A stretch of DNA of 64,000 nt from Acidobacteriota bacterium. GTDB taxonomy: Bacteria; Acidobacteriota; Polarisedimenticolia; Gp22-AA2. The notes below the pieces were generated by a model. The model was not told the DNA's origin, searched no databases, and saw only the letters and a program-made list of their open reading frames with translations. Made by a program: the position numbers and the translations under genes. The stretch is from assembly GCA_003223135.1 (NCBI GenBank), contig QHXX01000019.1:1-64000 (forward strand), in the 5' to 3' direction. Below, piece after piece: positions 1 through 11,165 of this stretch (positions within the stretch are counted from its first letter, which is position 1; the number at the start of each line of letters is the position of its first letter).

Positions 1-999
1 CGCGTCGGTCGCCGCACCGCAGACCGCGCCTCCCGCGTTGCCCCGGAGCATGTTGTTGCGATAAGCGTTCTCGGTCCCGGGAGGGCCGAAGGAAATTCCA
101 CAGGCCGCGTTGTCTTTGACCTGGTTGCCCTCGATGAGGTTGCGTGAGCCGGAGACGCCGAGCCCGGCTCCCCCATTGCTCGCCAGCACGTTGTTCGCGA
201 TGCGATTCCCGCTCGATAGGACCGAAAGACCCGTGGAGCCGTTCGCGACGATGACATTGTCGACGATCGCGTTGTCATCGCAGTCAGCACATATGAAAAT
301 CCCCAGCGAGGAGCCGGTGATGACGGTATTGCCCTCGATCAGGTTCGCCCCGTGGGGAGTGTTCGGAGGGCCCGTCAGGATCACGCTGAATGTGTCGGCC
401 ATGGTCACGGAAGAGACCCGGGTCCCTCGGACCTCGCCACCAAGAAGGCCGCTGAGACGCAGGGCCAGGTTCCCCCGCGTTTCGATCGTGTTGTCGACGA
501 TGCGGCCGCCGAACGGCCCCGTCACGCCGAGGATGTCGATGCCGATCGGCTGAGTGGGGCCACCCGTCACGTGACAGGAGCGAACCTCCACGTCTTCGGC
601 CCCGTTGATGAAGATTCCGGTATTGCTCGGATTGTCCACCTGAAGGGCTTCCAGCCGAATCCGCGTGCGCGGCGACCCCGAGCCGTAGAGGACACCGTAG
701 GCGCCGCCCGAGAGCCGCCCGTTGCGAATCGAGACATCGGTCATGCCCGGGTCCACCTGGACGAGCGCTGACCCGGTCGAGGCGCTGGAGATGGTGTGGC
801 CGTTGAAATCCAGGACCACGCCACTTGCGTGCACGGTGATCACGTCTCCGCTGTTCACGGCGATGTCCCGCGTCAGCACGTAGTGGCCGGACCGGGTGAT
901 GATCGTCGGCGCGAAGATCGGGATGCGCCCCTCGTCGGCGACGAGTCTCGTGCTCGCCGCGGCCGCCCCCAGAAGTGCCATTGCGAAGAATTTCCTCAT
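1..999 (-). CDS. Secreted right-handed parallel beta-helix (NosD/pectate-lyase-like) repeat protein, 3' end outside window
   Basis: Manual reverse-strand translation MRKFFAMALLGAAAASTRLVADEGRIPIF...; signal peptide-like N-terminus; repeated short units such as GNTVITGSSLGIFICADCDDNAIVDNVIVANGSTGLSVLSSGNRIANNVLASNGG typical of beta-helix coils; open to window edge. Confidence 0.75.
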   Translation of the reverse strand, partial: MRKFFAMALLGAAAASTRLVADEGRIPIFAPTIITRSGHYVLTRDIAVNSGDVITVHASGVVLDFNGHTISSASTGSALVQVDPGMTDVSIRNGRLSGGAYGVLYGSGSPRTRIRLEALQVDNPSNTGIFINGAEDVEVRSCHVTGGPTQPIGIDILGVTGPFGGRIVDNTIETRGNLALRLSGLLGGEVRGTRVSSVTMADTFSVILTGPPNTPHGANLIEGNTVITGSSLGIFICADCDDNAIVDNVIVANGSTGLSVLSSGNRIANNVLASNGGAGLGVSGSRNLIEGNQVKDNAACGISFGPPGTENAYRNNMLRGNAGGAVCGAATDA

Positions 1000-1170
1000 G
1001 CTCCCCTCCGGTTCCATCCCCGCTTCAGGGGCAGGCCAGTGCGATCTGCTGCGGCAGGCAGGCCGCCGCTCCCGGCGGGCGCTCCGAGCCGTTGCTGGCC
1101 CGCCCGCAGGTTCCTTGATCATCGGTCCGAGTTCTCCCGGTTGAAGTTGCCCTCCCCGCGGCGCTGTCCT

Positions 1171-3460
1171 CTACGGAGGCGTCGGGCAGGGGGACGTGTT
1201 CGCAATCACGGTGCCCGACGAGTCACGGCCGAGCACGCTCTCGCCGCAGGCTCCTTCGCCGTCCACCAGGTAATAGAAGGCCGCGCCGAGAGCCGGCGCC
1301 GCCGGGTCGACGGCGATGGTCGCCCCGTTGCCGCCGCTGTCGGCGCTTTCGAAGCAGATCTGGTCGTAGACGGGACCCGGCGGCCGGCTGCCGAGGAGGC
1401 CGAACGGTATGCTCCCCCGATAGGTGTTCCAATGCGTTGCGTCGGGCGTCGGGGACCACTGGATGGTGGACGCGCTCGCGAACTGGATGGCGCCGACCTC
1501 GCCTGCCGGGACCGGGGCGTTGACGCAGCCGGCGGCGGGATCGCAGGAATCGATCGTGCTCCGCGGCCACCGCCATGTTCCACAGGCTGGCGCTCGAGGT
1601 CAGAACGGTGATCTGAATGTCTGTGACATTGACGTAGGCCCTGCTCGAGACGCACGGATCGGGCGAGGCGATGCCCGGGGCGCCGGTGCAGTTCGGAACC
1701 AGAGTTGCCGGTCCGCCGTTTTCGGTCCTGAAGATCTGAATCGACGCCGGTGTCTGCCCCGACACGATCGATTCATCCAGGGTGAAGACGATCACCAGCG
1801 GATTGGCCGCCGTCGTCGCGGCGTCGGATGTGATCTCCACCTGCTGGCCGAGGAGCTGGAAGCCGGTGGGTGCCGGGACCGTGATGGCCGTCTCGGCGAT
1901 CGTCACGCTTCCACCGCCCGCCGTGGCGGGGACTCCGACGGAGGTCTCGACGGCGTCGGTCGCGGTCGGGCCCGTCCCTCCTGTATCGGTCGTGACCGTG
2001 CCGCCCGCCGAAGACACGGTTGCCGAGGCGGAGTCGGGGGCCGGACTGCCGGCCTTCGGCGTGACGGCGTTGGATGGCAGCGAGGGCGGGCTCGAGCCGT
2101 ACGCCTTCCGGGTGACCACGGTCAGGGTGATCGTCTGGTCGTTGTACAGACCGGTGAGAGCAGCATCGGTCTCGCTCCCCGGCACTTTGAAGATGTACCC
2201 GTCGGGACACTCCGTGACGACGTACTCGAGGACCGGGTCCGCGTCCGCGGGCGGCGGCGTCCAGCTCGCGGCCGCCGTCTCGTCCCCCGCGGCCGCGACC
2301 ACGGCCGTGGGAGGCCGCGGCGGCGCGACGGTCACGTCGTACAGATCGACGGCCGCCGTCATGCCCGACGTGCTCGTGAAGCCGCCCGCGAGCAGCACCT
2401 TGCCGCCGGCCAGGAGGGCCGCCAAGGGGAAGACGCGGTCGACGCCCAGGCTGCCGGTCCAGGACCACGTCGAGCTGGCCGGGTCATAAAGCTCCGAGCT
2501 TGCGACGTAGAAGCAGTCGTTCCCGCCTGCCACGACAACGACCCGCCCGTCCCCCAGGCGGACCGCCGCGTGCGCCGCGCGCGGCGCGTTCATGTCGCCG
2601 GCCGACGACCATGTGTCCGTCGCCGGGTCGTACAGCTCGGTTTCCGCGAGGGGGGTGCCCGCCGCGCTATTTCCTCCCGTGACCAGGACCCGGCCATCGG
2701 CGAGGAGCGTCGCCGTGTGGAGAGACCGGTCCACCGTCATGTCCGCCGCCGCCGACCAGGAATTCGTTCCGGGCTCGTACAGCTCGGCCCCGGTGAGGCC
2801 TGACGCGGAGGCGGTGCTGCCGCCCCCGGTCACCAGCACCCTGCCGTCGGGCAGCAAGGTTGCCCTGTGCCAGTAACGATCGGTCGCCATGACTCCGGCC
2901 GAAGACCAGGCATTCGTCGAGGGATCGTAGATCTCAGCGCTCGCGAGCGATCCCAGGGCCAAGTTGCCCAAGCCTCCGGCGACCAGGACCGTGCCGTTCC
3001 CAAGGAGAGTCGCCGTGTGGTTGAACCGGCCCGTCGCCATGTTTTCGGCGGGGGACCAGACACCCGTGCCGGGGTTGTAAATTTCCGCGCTCTTGAGTCC
3101 CGCCGGGGCAGGAGTGTTGTACCCCCCGGCGACGAGAACCCTGCCGTCCGCGAGTAGAGTCGCCGTGTGGTCGCGGCGGCTCGTGGACATCGGGTTCACA
3201 GGGGACCATGACCCGCTTCCGGGATTGTAGATCTCGGCGCTGGCCATCCAGCCCGCCGATCCCGACCCTCCTGTGACCAGGATCAGGCCGCTGGACAAAG
3301 TCGTCATCGTGTGCCCGTCCCGGTCCGTGGTCATGCTGCTGGCGGGCGTCCAGGTCCCGGTCGTGGCCGCCATGAATCCGGGGCCCGCCGGGATCGACGC
3401 CAGCAGCAGCACGAGCGCTCTGGGGCACGTCACGAAGAGTGTCCTGCCGGGTGATTTCAT
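1171..3460 (-). CDS. Secreted kelch-repeat protein with C-terminal FN3-like region; apparent frameshift near 1555-1565
   Basis: MKSPGRTLFVTCPRALVLLLASIPAG signal peptide; about 7 kelch units (SAEIYNPGTGVWSPAENMATGRFNHTATLLGNGTVLVAGG...); the downstream frame resumes STIDSCDPAAGCVNAPVPAG...AFYYLVDGEGACGESVLGRDSSGTVIANTSPCPTPP* ending at 1171. Confidence 0.8.
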
Positions 3461-3891
3461 GGAGTCCCTCCCTCGCTTCCGGGCTTGGCGCGACCCACCG
3501 GGATACCGAAGGCCCGAATATGCGAGACGATTTCCTCGATGGGTGTCGATTTGCTCCAGCAATCCGCCGCGCCGAGGCGCTTCGCGACCTGCTCGATCTC
3601 CGGCGTCCCGAAGGCGGTGAACAGGACGACCCGGGTGTCCGGGAATCTGTCCTTGACCCGCCAGATGACCTCCCATCCTTCGAAGCAGAAGGGCCCGTTC
3701 ATACGCAGGTCGGTCATCACAAGGTCGAAGCGAGTGTCCCGGAGAAACCCCTCCGCCTCCTGCAGGCTCGCGGCGGTTTTCACATCCACCTCCTTCGATT
3801 CCAGGACGGAGGTCAGGCCCGCGCGCACAGCAGCGTCGTCGTCCACGATGAGCACGGACCGCCGGGTCCCCATGCCCGGAACGGAAGGCAA
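3457..3891 (-). CDS. Stand-alone response regulator receiver protein
   Basis: SVLIVDDDAAVRAGLTSVLES...FDLVMTDLRM...; stop overlaps the kelch gene start (ATGA). Confidence 0.85.
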   Translation of the reverse strand: MPSVPGMGTRRSVLIVDDDAAVRAGLTSVLESKEVDVKTAASLQEAEGFLRDTRFDLVMTDLRMNGPFCFEGWEVIWRVKDRFPDTRVVLFTAFGTPEIEQVAKRLGAADCWSKSTPIEEIVSHIRAFGIPVGRAKPGSEGGTP

Positions 3892-4058
3892 GATGCGTGC
3901 CTGATTCGAGCCGCCCCGAGGGTCAGGCCGTTAAGCCGAAGTCTTCGCGGGGATTGCGGAGCAGAAGGTGCGGACGGCGGGGTCGCGGACGTGTCCCAGG
4001 ACGGCACACTGCGACTGTTCCGGGCTGGAACATGTCGCAGGGCGTGATGGGGGCGGGT

Positions 4059-6041
4059 TCAGTCGCTCATCAGGAAGATGATTGGCCGGACATCCTCTTC
4101 GGGTGTCCAGCGCCAGTAGCGCAGGAGGATCTTGTAGACCATGAGGCCGACCTCCCCCTCGCCCCACAGGAGGTAGCGCAGCGCCTGCGCCATCTGGTTC
4201 TCGCCCGTCAGGCTGAGGAACAGGCGGATCGGATCGATCAGCTCGCTGATGTAGGCGATGGTGTTGGCCACGGACACCGCGCCGTGCAGGTTGATCACGT
4301 AGTCCACGCCGGTGCGGCGCACCTGCACCCGCAGATCGGCCATGAATTCACTGCGATCGTCGATCAAATGGACGTGCAGGAAGCCGAGCGGGCCGCTGAT
4401 GGCGTAGTGCCGTCGCAGGTCGGCCGCCTTGTGCTCATAGGCCGCCGGCTCGCTCGATCGCAGGGGGACCAGGTTGACCTTCTTGCCGAGGATCGATTTC
4501 CACAGCTCGACCGACTCGTCATCCTCGAACTTGATCTCCGAGGCGCGCAGCTCGGTGGAGCGGATGTACCGGCTGATCGCCCCGAACATCATGATGCCGA
4601 AGATGAACACGCTGGCGATGATGACCCCGTCCGGCCGGGAGATGACGTTGTCCACGAACGTGAAGGTGAAAACACCGGTGACGATCCAGAAGAACAGGCA
4701 GAGCCCGAGCGTCTTGAGCCGCACGGGGACCGGCCCGCCCGCGCGGAACTCCTTCCACAGGGCCAGCGCGACGGCGATGGCGGCCGACAGGATGAGGGCC
4801 AGAACACCGGTGGCGTAGGCGCCGGCCTGCGCCTCGACTTCGGCCCTGAACACCAGGGTGACCACGATGCACACGGCGAGCAGGAGCAGCACCAGCGGCC
4901 GCCGATACTCGGTCCACTGCGGGGCCATGCCGAAGCGCGGCAGGTAGCGCGGGATCAGATTGAGGAGCCCCGCCATCGCCGACGCCCCCGCGAACCAGAG
5001 GATGGCGATGGTCCACAGATCGTAGAGGGTCCCGAAGGCGTTCCCCAGTAGCCCGTGCGCGAGGTAGGCGATGGCGCGGCCGGCCGCCTTGCCGCCGGTG
5101 CCGTACGCCTCGGGCGGGATCAGGAGTGTTGTGACGTAGCTCGACAGGAGGAGCATGAAGCTCATGACCAGTGCCGCCGACAGCAGGAGCTTCCGCGTGG
5201 CGCGGATGCGGCCGATCGGAACCGCCGAGGCCTCGTCCCCGGGCTCTCCCTCGACGAACGGCATGACCGACACCCCGGTCTCGAAGCCGGAGAGGCCCAG
5301 CGCCAGCTTGGGAAAGATGATCGCCGACGCGAGGAGGAGGGCCGTCCAGTCGCCGCGCGCGTGCAGGCCGGCGCGCCAGGTCTGGACGAGATCGGGGTGC
5401 AGGACGATTTCGATCAGACCGCGCACGAGGACGATGAAGTTCAGGGCGATGTACGGGATCGCCACGAGGATCGCGACGCGGATCGCCTCGCGAAACCCCT
5501 TGATGAAGACCAACCCCAGAAGCGCCAGCAGGCCGAGCGTCAGCGCCAGCCGGTGGCTCCCCAGATACGGGTGCAGGATCGGATTCTCGACGGCGTGCTG
5601 CGCCGCATCGGCCGCCGACAGGGTCATGGTGATGACGAAGTCGGTGGCCGCGAACCCCAAGAGGGCCAGGACGAACATCTTCCCCGTCCACTCGGGCAGA
5701 AGCGCCTCGAGCATGGCGATCGAGCCCTGGCCGGCGTACGAGCGGCCGGCCACCTGGGCGTAGACCGGCACAGCACCCAGCAGCGTCACCAGGACCAGGA
5801 TGCCCGTGGCCAGCGGCGAGAGGGCGCCCGCCGCGAGGAGCGAGATTCCCGGCTGATATCCCAGCGTGGAAAAATAGTCGACGCCGGTCAGCCAGAGGAC
5901 CTTGTACCAGGGGTGCGGCCCCTCGCCGGCGCGCTGCGGCTCGGTCAGGCGCTCGCCTGCGGTCAGCCATCGGCCGATCGCCGTTCGCGGCGCCGTTGTC
6001 CGCGGCACAGGGAGATGCGGGATGGTGTAATCGACGGACAT
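4059..6041 (-). CDS. APC-superfamily permease, ~12 TM, with cytoplasmic C-terminal domain
   Basis: [69 protein letters not shown] and further hydrophobic segments. Confidence 0.75.
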   Translation of the reverse strand: MSVDYTIPHLPVPRTTAPRTAIGRWLTAGERLTEPQRAGEGPHPWYKVLWLTGVDYFSTLGYQPGISLLAAGALSPLATGILVLVTLLGAVPVYAQVAGRSYAGQGSIAMLEALLPEWTGKMFVLALLGFAATDFVITMTLSAADAAQHAVENPILHPYLGSHRLALTLGLLALLGLVFIKGFREAIRVAILVAIPYIALNFIVLVRGLIEIVLHPDLVQTWRAGLHARGDWTALLLASAIIFPKLALGLSGFETGVSVMPFVEGEPGDEASAVPIGRIRATRKLLLSAALVMSFMLLLSSYVTTLLIPPEAYGTGGKAAGRAIAYLAHGLLGNAFGTLYDLWTIAILWFAGASAMAGLLNLIPRYLPRFGMAPQWTEYRRPLVLLLLAVCIVVTLVFRAEVEAQAGAYATGVLALILSAAIAVALALWKEFRAGGPVPVRLKTLGLCLFFWIVTGVFTFTFVDNVISRPDGVIIASVFIFGIMMFGAISRYIRSTELRASEIKFEDDESVELWKSILGKKVNLVPLRSSEPAAYEHKAADLRRHYAISGPLGFLHVHLIDDRSEFMADLRVQVRRTGVDYVINLHGAVSVANTIAYISELIDPIRLFLSLTGENQMAQALRYLLWGEGEVGLMVYKILLRYWRWTPEEDVRPIIFLMSD

Positions 6042-6182
6042 CCTTTTGCCCCGAGCGGGGGAGGCGCCGCCCGCGGGTCGCGAGATTCTACGACGTCCCG
6101 GGGCCGCGCGGGGACGCCTGTGCTAGGATGCCCTGGAAGGCGCGGCCACGCGCGCCGCTCCGTTCACGGCACACCAAAATCC

Positions 6183-7289
6183 ATGGGCGCTCCAGTCCTC
6201 TCGGGTGATCTGCGGGCCATTCCGCTGCCCGACATCCTTCTGCTTCTCAACACGAACAACAAGACCGGCCATCTGCGGTGCCTGGGCGCAGGCGCCACCA
6301 AGACCGTCGAATGGGAGAAGGGGGACATCGTCTTCGCGCGCTCCACCATGCCGGGCGATCGCCTCGGCGCCTTCCTGCTGGCCCAGAAGAAGATCACCGC
6401 GGCGCAATTGCAGGCGGCGTCGCCCCTGGTCAACCGGCAGGATCGCCTCGGCAAGGTGCTGATCAAGATCGGCGCGCTGACGCCGTCGGAGCTCTGGAGC
6501 GCCGTGCGGATACAGGTCACCGAGATCGTCTATTCCCTGTTCCACTGGAAGAATGGGCTGTACGAGTTCCGCGACGGCCCTCCCCCCGGGGAGAAGATCG
6601 TTCTCGACATCAGCCTGATGAACCTGATCATGGAGGGAACAAGGCGTCTGGACGAGTGGTCGCGCGTGAAGGAGAAGATCAAGAACGACCGAGTGGTCCT
6701 CGCGCCGGTCAGGTCGGCCGAGGAGCTGGCGCGCCAGGTCAGCCTCTCGGACTTCGAGAGGGTCGCCCTCGGCCTGGTGGACGGGCGGCGCACGGTGCGC
6801 GAGATCGTCTCCCTCTCCGGCCGCGACGAGTTCGAGACCTGGCACGCGCTGCACGCGCTCCTGTCGGCGAACGTCATCCGCATCCAGCTCCTGGTGCTCG
6901 ACCCGGCCGATGCGGAGGCCGGCGCGCCCGCCGCCGTCGCGACCGAGGACGACGAAGATCTGGAGAGGGCGATCGACCACTACGGCGGCGCGGTGTCGCT
7001 GCTCCTGTCCCGCGCCTCGGCGGCCGGCCCGGGCGAGGCGGCCCGCCTGCGCCGCCGCTTGCGCGACGCGAGGTTCGAGAAGGTCGAGCTTCTCAAGGAA
7101 ATGGCGATCGAGCCGGACGGACGGATCGACCGGCGCGTGCTCATGGCCAACGTCGCCGACTACCCGCCCGGCGAGCGCGCCCTCCTCCTGCAGGGCGCGC
7201 TCGAGCGCCTGCTCCGCCTCCTGATGGACGAGCTGAAAGGAAAGGTCTCGATGGACGGCGTGGCGGCGGCGCTCGAGCCGGAGGTCTAA
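6183..7289 (+). CDS. DUF4388 (PATAN-like) domain protein
   Basis: MGAPVLSGDLRAIPLPDILLLLNTNNKTGHLRCLGAGATKTVEWEKGDIVFARS...: typical DUF4388 N-terminal pattern; in-frame ATG at 6183. Confidence 0.75.
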   Translation: MGAPVLSGDLRAIPLPDILLLLNTNNKTGHLRCLGAGATKTVEWEKGDIVFARSTMPGDRLGAFLLAQKKITAAQLQAASPLVNRQDRLGKVLIKIGALTPSELWSAVRIQVTEIVYSLFHWKNGLYEFRDGPPPGEKIVLDISLMNLIMEGTRRLDEWSRVKEKIKNDRVVLAPVRSAEELARQVSLSDFERVALGLVDGRRTVREIVSLSGRDEFETWHALHALLSANVIRIQLLVLDPADAEAGAPAAVATEDDEDLERAIDHYGGAVSLLLSRASAAGPGEAARLRRRLRDARFEKVELLKEMAIEPDGRIDRRVLMANVADYPPGERALLLQGALERLLRLLMDELKGKVSMDGVAAALEPEV

Positions 7290-7412
7290 GCCGAGGAGGA
7301 CCACCTGACTCAGGGAGAAGATCCGGGGGCCGGGCGAATCGCGGCAGCACCGCAGTGGCAGTCTGTCCGGGCGGCCCTGCCACTCCTGGTCGCGGGCGCG
7401 GTCCTGGTAGAG

Positions 7413-8702
7413 GTGTTCGTTCTTCACGCCGTCTTCCTCGGACAGCATCGATTTGTCATCAACTATTCGGACGACGAACCCTTGTCCAGGCTGCACCTCT
7501 TCGCCGGGCTCTTCACGTTCGGCCTCGTGCCCCTGTGGCTCGCCGCGAGAGCGGCGGCACGCATCCCCCCGGTGACGTCGCTGTCGATCATCCTGGTCGT
7601 CTTCGGCGCGGTCTCCCTGGCGGCGATCCTCACGAGCCCCACGAGGTCCCAGGACCTGAACCTGAACCTTCTGCTCGCCAAGGGTTTCACCGCGTACGGA
7701 ATGAATCCGTATCAGACCGCTCCGCTCATGCTGCAGAAAGATCCGTGGTCGCCTCCCTCTCTGTCCTGGAGCGGCCAGCCGATGACGCACGGACCGGTCT
7801 GGGTGCTTCTGCTCGCCTCGATCACGGCCTGTACCTACTCTCTCAGGATGGCCTTCGTCCTGGTGAAACTGACGGCGCTCGTCGCCCTGGCTGCCGGGGG
7901 AATTTTTCTCTGGAAGATCATGGCGCTTCAGGGCCGCGCGGTCGGAGACAGAACAGGTGTCCTGGCGATCCTGGCCTGGAACCCGTTCGTGCTGCAGACT
8001 GCGCTGGTCGACGCGCACAACGATGTTCTGATCCTTGTGGCGATTCTCGCGAGCTATCTGTGCTTTCTGACCAGGAGGTATCGCCTGAGCATCATGGCGC
8101 TGATGCTCGGGGGTTTTGTTAAGTTTGCCCTGTGGCCGCTGATGCTCGTGCCCGTGGCCTATCTCGTGAAGGAACGCGGGATGCATCGCGGCGCCGTCTG
8201 CGCGGCCGTTTTGCTCCTTTCGGGCGCGGTGCTCGCGTCGGCCCTGTACGCGCCGTTCGGGCTCTCGGCCAAGAACTTCGCGGGCCTCACCGAAGAGGTT
8301 ATGGAACGGGGCTGGACGTCCTTTTACTGGCCCGGCACGGCTCTTCTTGGCTCACTGCCCTGGATGGGCATCGTCCAGATCCGCGTGGCCGGACTCCTTA
8401 TGGGCCTTCTCGTCCTGGGCATGTGCATCCGGTGGGACCGACCGCTTCTCGGCTACACGTTGCCGTACGCGGTGATGCTCTTCTTCGGTTCCCCCTCCTT
8501 TCATCCATGGTACGGGCTGTGGGTCGCCCCTCTCGCGTCGCTTCTGATCGCCCCCGCCGCGCTGCTGATCCTGAGCGTCCCTTTGATCGTGGACGAGCTC
8601 GCGCCCCGCTGGGCGTTGTGGATCGTAACGTTCGGGTTGCTGGCCATCTTCGGCGTGACTCGCCTGGTTCGATCGCGCCGCCCCGCATCGGCCGGTGGAT
8701 GA
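7413..8702 (+). CDS. Polytopic membrane protein, GT87/mannosyltransferase-like
   Basis: Multiple TM segments; AYGMNPYQTAP, AWNPFVLQTALVDAHNDVLILVAIL, SPSFHPWYGLWVAPL pattern; true start may be upstream. Confidence 0.55.
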   Translation: MFVLHAVFLGQHRFVINYSDDEPLSRLHLFAGLFTFGLVPLWLAARAAARIPPVTSLSIILVVFGAVSLAAILTSPTRSQDLNLNLLLAKGFTAYGMNPYQTAPLMLQKDPWSPPSLSWSGQPMTHGPVWVLLLASITACTYSLRMAFVLVKLTALVALAAGGIFLWKIMALQGRAVGDRTGVLAILAWNPFVLQTALVDAHNDVLILVAILASYLCFLTRRYRLSIMALMLGGFVKFALWPLMLVPVAYLVKERGMHRGAVCAAVLLLSGAVLASALYAPFGLSAKNFAGLTEEVMERGWTSFYWPGTALLGSLPWMGIVQIRVAGLLMGLLVLGMCIRWDRPLLGYTLPYAVMLFFGSPSFHPWYGLWVAPLASLLIAPAALLILSVPLIVDELAPRWALWIVTFGLLAIFGVTRLVRSRRPASAGG

Positions 8703-8757
8703 CGCAGGCGGCACCCCCGCGCCCGGCCACTAGTCGTTCGCGCCGGGGTCGGGTAAG

Positions 8758-11001
8758 ATGCCGATCTTCCTGATGGAGGAAGGGATGCGCCGACATGCGA
8801 TGCTCTCCGCCGTGTTGCCCTGCCTGCTGCTGTGCGCGCTGGTCTCGAGTCCGATAGCCGCCGAGAAGCGGGTCATCACCGAACAGGATCTTTTCCGCTT
8901 CGTGTGGATCGCCGACCCGCAGATCTCGCCCGACGGCTCGCGCGTGGCGTACGTGCGCGTCCACGTCAACGACAAGAAAGAGGGGTACGAGACGGAGATC
9001 TGGATGGTCCCGACGCGGGGCGGTGAGCCGGTTCGATTGACGGGCGGGCCCCGGGACGGCGGCCCGCGCTGGTCCCCGGACGGCAGCAGGCTGGTGTTCA
9101 CGCGCTCGATTGATAAGGACGGCCAGCCGCAGCCGCCTCAGCTCTACGTGCTGCCGATGGGCGGAGGGGAGGCGTGGCCTCTCACCTCGCTGCCCAAGGG
9201 GGCCGGGGCGCCCGCCTGGTCGCCGGACGGCAAGAGCGTCGCCTTCCTCAGCAACACCACCGACGAGGACATCGCCAAGGCGGAGAAGAAGAAGGACGCC
9301 GCCCCGGGCGACTCGGAGCGCGAGAGCGATGTGCGGATCGTCACGCTGGCCATCTACCGCCAGGACAACGAGGGGTACGCCGAGCCCAAACGACACTCGC
9401 ATATCTGGACGGTCGCCGTTCCCGCCAGAAGCGGGGACAAGGTCGTGCCGAAGCCGATCACGTCGGGTCCCTTCGACGAAGGGTCGCCGACGTGGTCTCA
9501 CGATGGAACGCAGATTTGTTTCAACGCGGACCGGAGCCTGGAACCTTACTACGAGCTGCCCACCGTGACGCTCTACGCCGTGCCCGCCTCGGGGGGAGAG
9601 GTCAGGTCCGTCGTGTCCATGGACGGTATTGTGGGACCGTTCCGTTTCGATCCGGGCGGACGGCAGGTGGCCTTCATCGGGGGCGTGACCCGGCCGGCCC
9701 ATTCGTACGATCAGCCTCGGTTGTACGTGTCGGACGCGGCTCCGGGCTCGAGGCCGAAGGTGGTGGCGCCCGACCTCGATCGAGACGTGGGCTCGGACAT
9801 CATCGGTGACCAGCATGCCCCGCGCGGCGGCGGCGATGAGACGCTCGTCTGGACCGCGGACGGACGCTCGGTGGTCGTCGCCGTGTCCGACCACGGCACC
9901 GCGAATCTGCGGCGCTTCGATTTGAAGAGCGGGCGCGCGCAGATGGTCACCACCGGCAACCAGGAAGTCTCGGCGTGGACCGCCACTCCCGACGGGTCGC
10001 GGATCGTGGTCCTGGTCTCGACGCCGACCGACCTCGCCGATCTCTACCTTGTCGGCGGCGACGGAAAACTCACGCGGCTGACCCGCGTCAACCAGGAGCT
10101 GTTCTCCGAGCTCAAGCTCAGCGAACCGGAAGAGGTCGAATACTCGAGCTTCGACGGCAAGAAGATGCAGGCCTGGGTGCAGAAACCGCCGGACTTCGAT
10201 CCCCGCAAGAAATATCCCCTGATCCTCGACATCCACGGCGGGCCGCACGCGGCTTATGGATATAACTTCTTCCACGAGTTCCAGTCGATGGCGGCCCGAG
10301 GCTATGTCGTCCTGTATCCCAACCCCCGGGGCAGCACGACCTACGGGCAGGAGTTCGGCAACATCATCCAGTATCGCTATCCGGGGGATGACGCGAAGGA
10401 CCTGCTGGCGGGCGTGGATGATCTCATCCGGCGCGGTTACGTCGATGAGCACAGGCTCGGCGTCACCGGCGGAAGCGGCGGAGGCATTCTGACCTCCTGG
10501 CTGATCGGACACAGCAACCGGTTCGCCGCGGCCGTCTCGCAGCGCTCCATCTCCGACTGGTCCGCCTGGTGGTACGCCGCCGACTTCACGCTGTTCCAGC
10601 CGACCTGGTTCAAGGGCGCGCCCTGGGAGCAGGCCGACGATTACCGCGCGCGCTCGCCGCTCAGCTACGTCAAGGACATCAAGACGCCGCTCATGCTCAT
10701 CGAAGGGGAGGCCGACTACCGCACGCCGCCGGCCACCGGCGGCGAAGAGATGTTCCGTGCTCTGAAGTACCTGCGGCGCCCCGTTGTCATGGTCCGCTTC
10801 CCCGGCGAGTCGCACGAGCTGTCGCGCTCGGGCGCTCCCTGGCACCGGGTTGAGCGCCTGCAGCACATCATCAACTGGTTCGACATCCACCTGCAGGGCA
10901 AGGAGCTCCACCTCTACGACATCCCCGGGTCGGAGGCGCCGCCGAAGTCGGCGGCAGATCCGGGGAGTCCGGCCGGAGGCGCGAGGAGCAGTCTGGAGTA
11001 G
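8758..11001 (+). CDS. S9-family (prolyl oligopeptidase/acylaminoacyl-peptidase-like) exported peptidase
   Basis: PD40-like beta-propeller units (QISPDGSRVAYVRV, PRWSPDGSRLVFTR, PAWSPDGKSVAFLS); catalytic region LILDIHGGPHAAYGYNF, GVTGGSGGGILTSWLIG, GEADYRTPP, GESHELSRSG. Confidence 0.9.
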   Translation: MPIFLMEEGMRRHAMLSAVLPCLLLCALVSSPIAAEKRVITEQDLFRFVWIADPQISPDGSRVAYVRVHVNDKKEGYETEIWMVPTRGGEPVRLTGGPRDGGPRWSPDGSRLVFTRSIDKDGQPQPPQLYVLPMGGGEAWPLTSLPKGAGAPAWSPDGKSVAFLSNTTDEDIAKAEKKKDAAPGDSERESDVRIVTLAIYRQDNEGYAEPKRHSHIWTVAVPARSGDKVVPKPITSGPFDEGSPTWSHDGTQICFNADRSLEPYYELPTVTLYAVPASGGEVRSVVSMDGIVGPFRFDPGGRQVAFIGGVTRPAHSYDQPRLYVSDAAPGSRPKVVAPDLDRDVGSDIIGDQHAPRGGGDETLVWTADGRSVVVAVSDHGTANLRRFDLKSGRAQMVTTGNQEVSAWTATPDGSRIVVLVSTPTDLADLYLVGGDGKLTRLTRVNQELFSELKLSEPEEVEYSSFDGKKMQAWVQKPPDFDPRKKYPLILDIHGGPHAAYGYNFFHEFQSMAARGYVVLYPNPRGSTTYGQEFGNIIQYRYPGDDAKDLLAGVDDLIRRGYVDEHRLGVTGGSGGGILTSWLIGHSNRFAAAVSQRSISDWSAWWYAADFTLFQPTWFKGAPWEQADDYRARSPLSYVKDIKTPLMLIEGEADYRTPPATGGEEMFRALKYLRRPVVMVRFPGESHELSRSGAPWHRVERLQHIINWFDIHLQGKELHLYDIPGSEAPPKSAADPGSPAGGARSSLE

Positions 11002-11165
11002 GCTTCGCCCAAGTCACTCCAGAGAAGGGAGTTAGTCCTGTCCCTGCGGCTCGAACCTGCGTCCATTCAAGGATTATTCAAGCCTGCCGCCGCATTACTC
11101 GGAGCAAATCAAGGCGCGGGGGGATCTACGCAAACTGCTGCGCGCGCCTAAAGCGGAGGTGCTCC

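Noticed and set aside
5055-6182. N-terminal 376 aa of the 744-aa plus-strand ORF 5055-7289
   Set aside because: Antisense to the permease; coherent DUF4388 sequence begins at the in-frame ATG at 6183.
6123-8186. 687-aa minus-strand ORF
   Set aside because: Antisense shadow of DUF4388 and GT87-like genes.
8398-10911. 837-aa minus-strand ORF
   Set aside because: Antisense shadow of the S9 peptidase, whose catalytic motifs are on the plus strand.
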